64,000 nt of DNA from Paraburkholderia flava. Its GTDB lineage: Bacteria; Pseudomonadota; Gammaproteobacteria; Burkholderiales; Burkholderiaceae. The DNA lies in the NCBI RefSeq assembly GCF_004359985.1, contig NZ_SMRO01000004.1, forward strand, positions 1 through 64,000, in the 5' to 3' direction. Below the pieces are notes generated by a model. That model was not told where the DNA came from. It did not search any database and saw nothing but the letters and a program-made list of their open reading frames with translations. The translations under genes and the position numbers were made by a program. Below are positions 58,501 to 64,000 of the stretch, piece by piece; positions within the stretch are counted from its first letter, which is position 1, and the number at the start of each line of letters is the position of its first letter.

Positions 58501-59204
58501 GCAAGGCTTCGTCCATGCGAGCAAGAACTTCATCGGTGCGGCGCGACGCGAATGGCGCGCTGCCCTCTCACGCGGCCGGCGCCGATCCGTTCGACGATAT
58601 GCGCGTCGAGCCGGAGCTGCACAGTGAGCTGAGCAACGGCGCGAACGTCGTAGCGAACGATGCAACGTCCGACGCGAAGCCACGCGTCGCTTCGATGCCT
58701 CGCAGCGCATCGAAGCCGAGCGACTCCGCGACGACCGACGATCACGCACACGATCACCCGCACGCGCACGAACCGCTCGGCCCCGACGATCCACTCGCAC
58801 CGCTGCCGTTCAATCCGTACAAGGGCAATCGCGGCGTCACGCGCGCCTGGCACGCGATGAAAAATTCGCTCGCGGGTTTTCGCGTCGCGATCCGCGAAGA
58901 GAGCGCGTTTCGCCAGGAGCTGACGCTTGCCGCGATCCTGTTGCCGTGCGGCGTCATCGTGCCCGTCGATCCGGTGTCGCGCGTGCTGCTGCTTGGCTCG
59001 GTGCTGCTGGTGCTGATCGTCGAGTTGCTGAACTCGAGCGTCGAGGCCGCGATCGATCGCATCTCGCTCGAGCGTCACGAACTCTCGCGACGCGCGAAGG
59101 ATCTCGGCAGTGCTGCCGTGATGGTCGCGCTGTTCATGTGCGTGATGACGTGGGCGCTGATCGTCGGGCCGCTGGTGTGGCGCTGGATCTCGATGCTGCT
59201 TTAA
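58497..59204 (+). CDS. dgkA: Diacylglycerol kinase with long N-terminal extension
   Basis: The last 120 residues or so are a normal DgkA: KNSLAGFRVAIREESAFRQE with the catalytic Glu, and LIVELLNSSVEAAIDRISLE, three membrane helices. Ahead of it lies an extension of about 110 residues of low complexity, with a histidine-rich patch (TDDHAHDHPHAHEP). The GTG at 58497 overlaps the previous stop (GTGA); ATG 58515 would shorten it by six residues. It phosphorylates diacylglycerol to phosphatidate, so it can recycle the product of the two genes upstream. Confidence 0.88.
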   Translation: MSKASSMRARTSSVRRDANGALPSHAAGADPFDDMRVEPELHSELSNGANVVANDATSDAKPRVASMPRSASKPSDSATTDDHAHDHPHAHEPLGPDDPLAPLPFNPYKGNRGVTRAWHAMKNSLAGFRVAIREESAFRQELTLAAILLPCGVIVPVDPVSRVLLLGSVLLVLIVELLNSSVEAAIDRISLERHELSRRAKDLGSAAVMVALFMCVMTWALIVGPLVWRWISMLL

Positions 59205-59290
59205 CGTTTGCGCGCGACGCGAAACGAACACGAGACAACTAGAACTATGCTCATCGTGTCGTCGCGAAAATGAAAACCCTGAGTGCTGGC

Positions 59291-59317
59291 TTGGAAAGCG
59301 AACGGTCGGTTTATAAT
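59291..59317 (+). promoter_or_regulatory. Promoter of the TetR gene with operator-like site
   Basis: TATAAT (59312-59317) with a weak TTGGAA (59291-59296) upstream, spaced 15 bases. Between them lies GAACG-GT-CGGTT (59300-59311), which shares ACGGTCG with the palindrome at 19748-19759 (the reverse complement of the one at 9433-9444 also has it). Confidence 0.5.
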
Positions 59318-59409
59318 CGAACGGCTATCTCCAATACAAACCGCGTCCGGGTGGCTCATGCAGCAGCGGCTTGCGCCGCGCCTCCCCGGCGAAACCAGGG
59401 CCGGACGTC

Positions 59410-60153
59410 ATGGAAGCCAAACCTCCCCGTCGTACCCGAGAACGGATTCTCGAACTGTCGCTGAAGCTCTTCAACGATATCGGCGAACCAAACGTCACGA
59501 CGACGACGATCGCCGAGGAAATGGAGATCAGCCCGGGCAACCTGTACTACCACTTCCGCAACAAAGACGACATCATCAACAGCATCTTCAGCCAGTTCGA
59601 GCAGGAGATCGAAAAGCGTCTGCGTTTTCCGGACGATCATCGCGCGACGATCGACGAAATGTGGTCGTATCTGCAGTACATGGGCGATTTCACATGGCGC
59701 TATCGCTTCCTGTATCGCGATCTGAACGACCTGCTCGCGCGCAATCGCACGCTCGAAACGCACTTCAAGCAGATCATCACGCATAAGGTGCGCTTCGCGA
59801 GCCAGTTCTGCGAGCAACTCGTCGCCGACGGCGAAATGATCGCGACGCCCGAAGAGATTGCCGTGATGGCGACCAACATCGGCGTCATTACGACATACTG
59901 GCTGTCGTACCAGTTCGTGATGAATCCGCGAAAATACAACGAGCAGGAAACGATCCGCGACGAGCTGCATCAGGTCAGCGTGCAGGTCGTGTCATTGATG
60001 GCGCCGTATCTGCGCGGACGGTCGCGGCAGATCTTCGACGATCTCGTGTCGGGCAAGCTGCCCAAGCGCGAGTTCTACGATTACCTGCCACCAAAAGAAG
60101 GCGCGGCGCCAAAAGACGGCGCGGCGCCGCGCAACGAACCGAAGGATGGCTGA
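59410..60153 (+). CDS. TetR/AcrR-family transcriptional regulator
   Basis: A 247-residue repressor-type protein with the N-terminal helix-turn-helix TTIAEEMEISPGNLYYHFRN and a long ligand-binding half containing several aromatic residues. The C-terminus is K/P/A-rich. ATG 59410 is preferred, with the promoter about 90 bp upstream. Only three bases separate it from the LOG gene. The ligand is unknown; regulation of acyl-CoA genes is one possibility because similar sites occur there. Confidence 0.9.
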   Translation: MEAKPPRRTRERILELSLKLFNDIGEPNVTTTTIAEEMEISPGNLYYHFRNKDDIINSIFSQFEQEIEKRLRFPDDHRATIDEMWSYLQYMGDFTWRYRFLYRDLNDLLARNRTLETHFKQIITHKVRFASQFCEQLVADGEMIATPEEIAVMATNIGVITTYWLSYQFVMNPRKYNEQETIRDELHQVSVQVVSLMAPYLRGRSRQIFDDLVSGKLPKREFYDYLPPKEGAAPKDGAAPRNEPKDG

Positions 60154-60156
60154 GAA

Positions 60157-60741
60157 ATGAAGTCGGTGTGTGTGTATTGCGGCTCCGCGTACGGAGCCCG
60201 TCCTGTGTATGCAGAAGCAGCGCGCGCGTTCGGCCGCGCGCTCGTCGAGCACGATCTCGCGCTCGTCTACGGCGGTGGCAAGGTCGGTCTGATGGGTGTG
60301 ATCGCCGATGAAGTGATGAAAAACGGCGGCCGCGCGATCGGCATCATTCCCGAACTGCTGGTCAACAAGGAAGTCGGTCACAGCGGCTTGACCGAATTGC
60401 ACGTCGTGCCCGACATGCATCATCGCAAGAAGATGATGGCCGACCTCGCCGACGCGTTCGTCGCGATGCCGGGCGGTGCGGGCACGCTCGAAGAACTGTT
60501 CGAGGCGTACACGTGGGCGCAGCTCGGCTATCACCAGAAGCCGGTCGCGGTGCTGAACATCGAGGGCTTCTACGATCCGTTGATGACGATGCTGAAGCAC
60601 ACCGTCGAAGAGGGCTTCATGAAGCAGAGCCTCCTCGACGTGCTGTTCGTGAACGAGAGTCCCGTTGCGTTGATCGAGCAGTTGAAGAGCTACCAACCGG
60701 TGGCGCACGACAAGTGGGCCGTCAACGGGCCGGCCGTCTGA
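60157..60741 (+). CDS. LOG-family phosphoribohydrolase (TIGR00730 type)
   Basis: A 194-residue Rossmann-like enzyme with the LOG active-site motif MPGGAGTLEELFEAY and an upstream YGGGKVGLMG. LOG enzymes release adenine-type bases from nucleoside 5'-monophosphates; in bacteria the family is widespread with loosely known roles, some in cytokinin-like compound formation or AMP turnover. Co-transcribed with the TetR gene. Confidence 0.9.
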   Translation: MKSVCVYCGSAYGARPVYAEAARAFGRALVEHDLALVYGGGKVGLMGVIADEVMKNGGRAIGIIPELLVNKEVGHSGLTELHVVPDMHHRKKMMADLADAFVAMPGGAGTLEELFEAYTWAQLGYHQKPVAVLNIEGFYDPLMTMLKHTVEEGFMKQSLLDVLFVNESPVALIEQLKSYQPVAHDKWAVNGPAV

Positions 60742-60788
60742 ACGCCTGGCTCCCCTGCTCCCGATTTCAACGATTTAATGAGGCCGCG

Positions 60789-61535
60789 ATGTCCCCTGTC
60801 GTTCTGATCACCGGCGCGAGCCGCGGCATCGGCCGTGCGACCGCGCGCATGCTCGGCGCACGTGGCTGGTCGGTCGGCGTGAACTACGCGCGCGATGCAG
60901 CCGCCGCGCAGACCACCGTCGATGAAGTGACGCACGCCGGTGGCCGCGCAATCGCGATCCCCGGCGACATCGCCGACGAAGCCGCCGTCGTCGCGATGTT
61001 CGATGCGACCGAGCAGGCGTTCGGCCCGCTCACCGCGTTCGTCAACAACGCGGGCATCGTCGCACCGTCGATGCCGCTCGCCGACATGGACGCCGCGCGC
61101 CTGAAGCGCATCTTCGACGTGAACGTGTACGGCGCGTACCTGTGCGCGCGCGAAGCAGCGCGCCGGATGGCAACCGACCGGGGTGGCGCGGGCGGCGCGA
61201 TCGTCAACGTGTCGTCGGCTGCGGCGCGTCTCGGCTCGCCGAACGAATACGTCGATTACGCGGGCTCGAAAGGTGCAATCGATACGATGACGATCGGCCT
61301 CGCGAAAGAACTCGGCCCGCGCGGCATCCGCGTCAACGCGGTGCGCCCCGGACTGATCGACACCGAGATCCACGCGAGCGGCGGCCGTCCCGATCGCGCA
61401 GCGGTACTCGGTGCGCAGACGCCGCTCGGCCGGGCAGGCAGTGCCGACGAAGTCGCCGAGGCGATCGTGTGGCTGCTGACCGATGCGTCGTCGTATGTGA
61501 ACGGCACGTTGCTCGATGTGACCGGCGGGCGCTGA
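60789..61535 (+). CDS. Short-chain dehydrogenase/reductase
   Basis: A 248-residue SDR with LITGASRGIGRATARML as the NAD(P) motif, the catalytic Tyr-Lys in YVDYAGSKGAID, and a NAG motif (VNNAGIVAPS). The C-terminal GTLLDVTGGR is typical. Substrate unknown; follows LOG by 47 bp. ATG 60789 fits the family start. Confidence 0.9.
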   Translation: MSPVVLITGASRGIGRATARMLGARGWSVGVNYARDAAAAQTTVDEVTHAGGRAIAIPGDIADEAAVVAMFDATEQAFGPLTAFVNNAGIVAPSMPLADMDAARLKRIFDVNVYGAYLCAREAARRMATDRGGAGGAIVNVSSAAARLGSPNEYVDYAGSKGAIDTMTIGLAKELGPRGIRVNAVRPGLIDTEIHASGGRPDRAAVLGAQTPLGRAGSADEVAEAIVWLLTDASSYVNGTLLDVTGGR

Positions 61536-61558
61536 ATTGCTCCGTTGATGGTTTTGCC

Positions 61559-61587
61559 GCAGCCGGTGCATCACACGCACCGGCTGC
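61559..61587. terminator. Hairpin after the SDR gene
   Basis: Perfect 11-bp stem GCAGCCGGTGC (61559-61569) and GCACCGGCTGC (61577-61587), loop 7. The following bases are C/T-rich rather than T-only, so strength is uncertain. Confidence 0.6.
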
Positions 61588-61718
61588 CTCCTCCTGCGAT
61601 ATCCGTCGATATCCGCGCCAGCTAAAGACAATCCCCATCGCTCGTCGCCGATTCGGCATCGATTTTTACGAAATCGGTAATCGACCGTAATAAGCGCTCG
61701 ATAGAATGGCCGCTCCTT

Positions 61719-61774
61719 CCGTCACGCCTGCGAGCCACGCAACCGTGACGGCCACAAAAAAAGCCGCCCGTCAC
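61719..61774 (+). promoter_or_regulatory. Three competing hairpin arms upstream of the GT39 gene
   Basis: CCGTCACG (61719-61726), CGTGACGG (61744-61751) and CCGTCAC (61768-61774) lie in the 5' untranslated region. The middle arm can pair with either neighbour. A TAGAAT (61702-61707) upstream may be the -10, but no good -35 was found. Confidence 0.45.
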
Positions 61775-61797
61775 ACCGCGCGACCAGAGACCACCCG

Positions 61798-63612
61798 ATG
61801 TCCGATCACCGCCCCCGCACGGAACACGCCGGCGCGCCTTCATCGAAAGTGGCGCCCGCGTCCGCCGAAGCGCCGCACCGCTGGCACCGCGTCGCGACGC
61901 TGCCCGCCGTGCGCTGGATCATCGCGCTGGCGATGCTGTGCGCGTGGCTGCTGCCGGGCACACTCGGTCACGATCCGTGGAAACAGGACGAGACCTACAC
62001 GTTCGGCATCGTCCAGCACATGCTCGATACCGGCGACCTCGTCGTGCCGACCAATGCGGGGCAACCGTTCGTCGAGAAACCGCCGCTGTACGACTGGGTC
62101 GCGGCCGGCTTCGCGTGGCTGCTCGATCGCTATCTGCCACTGCATGACGCCGCGCGTCTCGCGAGCGCGCTGTTCGCCGCATTGACGCTCGCGTGCACCG
62201 CGCGGCTCGCGCGCGCCGCGACCCGTGCGACGCACTGGCTCGATGCGCGGATCGTCGGCACGGTCGCGCTGTTCGCGGGCACGCTCGTCGTCGTCAAGCA
62301 TTCGCACGATCTGATGACCGACGTCGGGTTGATGGCCGGCGCCGCGCTCGGGTTCTGCGGATTGTTCGAACTGGTCGTTGCGTCGTTACGCGAACCCGCT
62401 GAGGAGGCACCGCGCGGTGCCGCGACAATGTTCGGCGCAGGCGTCGGCATCGCGCTGATGACGAAGGGCCTGTTCGTGCCGCTCGTGTTCGGCGCGACGC
62501 TCGGCGCGGTCCTGCTGCTGTACCCGGCTTGCCGCAACCGCCGCTTTGCGCGTTCGCTTGGCATCGCGGCGCTCGTCTTCGCGCCGTTCGCGCTGATCTG
62601 GCCGATCGCGTTCTATCTGCAATCGCCGGCGCTCTTCAAGGTCTGGTTGTGGGACAACAACATCGGCCGCTTCGTCGGCTTTTCCGTGCCGCAACTGGGT
62701 TCGGAAAGCGAAAGCCCGTGGTTCGTGCTGCGCACTGCGTTGACCGTCGGCTTTCCGGCGATTCCGTTCGCGCTTGTCGCGTTGATCGGCGGTGGATGGC
62801 GACGCATCCGCGCGCCGCAGATCGCGTTGCCGTTGCTGTTCGGCGGCATCGGTCTCACGGTGTTGCAGGTGTCCGCGACCGTGCGCGAGTTGTACATCCT
62901 GCCCTTCATCGCACCGTTCGCGCTGCTCGGCGCGCAGGGCATCGTGCGTGTGCCGCAGCGCGTCCATGTGACGTGGGACATCGTGAGTCGCGTGCTGTTC
63001 GGCGGCTTCGCGCTGCTCGTGTGGATCGTGTGGTCGACGATGACCGAGCCCGCCGATACGCACGCGTCGCTGCACTGGCTCGGCCGCTGGCTGCCGCTCG
63101 ACTGGGTGCTGCCGATCCGTCCCGTGCTGATCGTCGCCGCGCTCGAACTGACGCTCGGCTGGCTGTGGCTGCTGCCGTTCCTGAAATACACGGGCAAGTG
63201 GCGCGGCGTGTTCAGCTGGTGCGCGGGCGCGATCGTCGCGTGGGGACTGGTGAGCACGCTGCTGCTGCCGTGGCTCGACGTCGCGAAGAGTTATCGATCG
63301 GTGTTCGAGGACCTGAGCACGAAGCTCGCCGCCGAATGGAATATCGGCGATTGCATGGCAAGCAGCGGGCTCGGTGAATCGGAAGCACCGATGCTCGCGT
63401 ACTTCACCGGCATCGAACACGTGCCCGCCGCCAATCTCGCCGATGCGGTCGCGACTGGATGCACATGGCTGATCGTCGAGAGCCACGGACCGCAGCGCGT
63501 GCAGCCGGACGATCAGTGGCAGCCGTTCTGGTCCGGCGCACGTCCGGGAGACACCGATGAACGGTTGCGCGTCTTCGTCCGCACGCCGGACGATGCGGCC
63601 GCTACGCCGTAG
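61798..63612 (+). CDS. GT39-type membrane glycosyltransferase (ArnT-like)
   Basis: A 604-residue integral membrane protein with about 11-12 hydrophobic segments and the PMT/ArnT-type early loop HDPWKQDETYTFGIVQHMLD, where acidic residues act in catalysis, followed by FVEKPPLYDWVAAGF. Such enzymes move a sugar from undecaprenyl phosphate to an acceptor such as lipid A or protein. The classical ArnT partner genes are absent here. Ends 1 bp before the convergent DUF924 gene. Confidence 0.85.
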   Translation: MSDHRPRTEHAGAPSSKVAPASAEAPHRWHRVATLPAVRWIIALAMLCAWLLPGTLGHDPWKQDETYTFGIVQHMLDTGDLVVPTNAGQPFVEKPPLYDWVAAGFAWLLDRYLPLHDAARLASALFAALTLACTARLARAATRATHWLDARIVGTVALFAGTLVVVKHSHDLMTDVGLMAGAALGFCGLFELVVASLREPAEEAPRGAATMFGAGVGIALMTKGLFVPLVFGATLGAVLLLYPACRNRRFARSLGIAALVFAPFALIWPIAFYLQSPALFKVWLWDNNIGRFVGFSVPQLGSESESPWFVLRTALTVGFPAIPFALVALIGGGWRRIRAPQIALPLLFGGIGLTVLQVSATVRELYILPFIAPFALLGAQGIVRVPQRVHVTWDIVSRVLFGGFALLVWIVWSTMTEPADTHASLHWLGRWLPLDWVLPIRPVLIVAALELTLGWLWLLPFLKYTGKWRGVFSWCAGAIVAWGLVSTLLLPWLDVAKSYRSVFEDLSTKLAAEWNIGDCMASSGLGESEAPMLAYFTGIEHVPAANLADAVATGCTWLIVESHGPQRVQPDDQWQPFWSGARPGDTDERLRVFVRTPDDAAATP

Positions 63613-63613
63613 C

Positions 63614-64000
63614 TCAGAACGATGAGCCCGGCTCGCGCAGGAACGCGAGCTCCGCTTCAGTCGAAGCACGCCCGAGCAACGCATTCCGATGCGGAAAGCG
63701 CCCGAAGCGCTCGACGATTTCCGCATGCCGCTGCGCGTAGCGATAGTAGCCGGCGCGCACGGCGGCCGGGTCTGCGTCGAGTTGCAGGAAGAGCCGTAAC
63801 GACGTGTGCTGGCTGGCAGTCGATTCGTCGTGTTCGAACGGCAGATACGCGAACGCGCGGTGATGAACAGTCGGCAGACGCACGTCGTCGCCCCGCTCGA
63901 TCATCTGCGTCGCGACCTGCAGCGCTTTTGCGTCGGCGGCGAACGCGAGCGCAGTGTCGCGATGACAGTTGCGCGAGAACTGGTCGAGCACGATGACAAG
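63614..64000 (-). CDS. DUF924 family protein, C-terminal part
   Basis: The window ends inside this gene; only the last 128 residues are seen and the start lies beyond 64000. The sequence VLDQFSRNCHRDTALAFAAD, then LPFEHDES and the end RFGRFPHRNALLGRAST is characteristic of DUF924, an alpha-helical family of unknown function. Transcription is leftward, converging on the GT39 gene. Confidence 0.85.
   Translation of the reverse strand, partial: LVIVLDQFSRNCHRDTALAFAADAKALQVATQMIERGDDVRLPTVHHRAFAYLPFEHDESTASQHTSLRLFLQLDADPAAVRAGYYRYAQRHAEIVERFGRFPHRNALLGRASTEAELAFLREPGSSF

Overview
The window is GC-rich chromosomal DNA from a betaproteobacterium of the Burkholderiaceae, most like Paraburkholderia, Burkholderia or a close relative. 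The evidence is gene order and protein similarity recalled from that family: tpiA-secG-tRNA-Leu-nuoA to nuoN-DUF2818, qor next to pnp-rpsO, ilvB-ilvH-ilvC-psd-pssA-leuA, and lineage-typical DUF2863, DUF3106 and DUF3619 genes. I see no insertion sequence, prophage, CRISPR array or integron, and base composition is even, so this looks like core chromosome.

Left part (1-9.4 kb): the leader and two promoters of an rRNA operon that runs leftward out of the window. Then come a DUF2863 gene, an orphan LuxR-type regulator, a CbiM-like permease, a secreted basic-tailed protein, an M14-type carboxypeptidase next to yaaA, a solitary PIN-domain protein, a PLP aminotransferase and a glutathione transferase.

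9.4-20.6 kb: two operons for acyl-CoA chemistry. The rightward one encodes 3-hydroxyacyl-CoA dehydrogenase, an enoyl-CoA hydratase-family enzyme, a histidine phosphatase, an APH-type kinase and an acyl-CoA dehydrogenase; the last two look like a split version of eukaryotic ACAD10/11. The leftward one encodes DUF1178, two acyl-CoA dehydrogenases and two MaoC hydratases. Similar palindromes lie over the promoters of both.

20.6-41.7 kb, nearly all leftward: complete complex I (nuoA-N) followed by DUF2818 and a NUDIX hydrolase, preceded by tpiA, secG and tRNA-Leu(GAG), then a quinone oxidoreductase and pnp-rpsO with a structured pnp leader.

41.8-53.7 kb: a periplasmic binding protein, a BamE-like lipoprotein, a beta-carbonic anhydrase with a SulP transporter, then the branched-chain amino acid and phosphatidylethanolamine block. 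leuA has its own promoter and what looks like a CTA-rich leucine leader peptide.

53.9-64 kb, rightward: an ECF sigma factor operon with a candidate membrane anti-sigma (DUF3619), a periplasmic-type DUF3106 protein and an RDD protein. Next is a metallophosphoesterase / glycosyltransferase / diacylglycerol kinase cassette behind a Pho-box-like repeat, which I read as a candidate PlcP-Agt lipid-remodelling system. The rest is a TetR regulator with a LOG-family enzyme, an SDR dehydrogenase, a GT39-type membrane glycosyltransferase and the end of a DUF924 gene.
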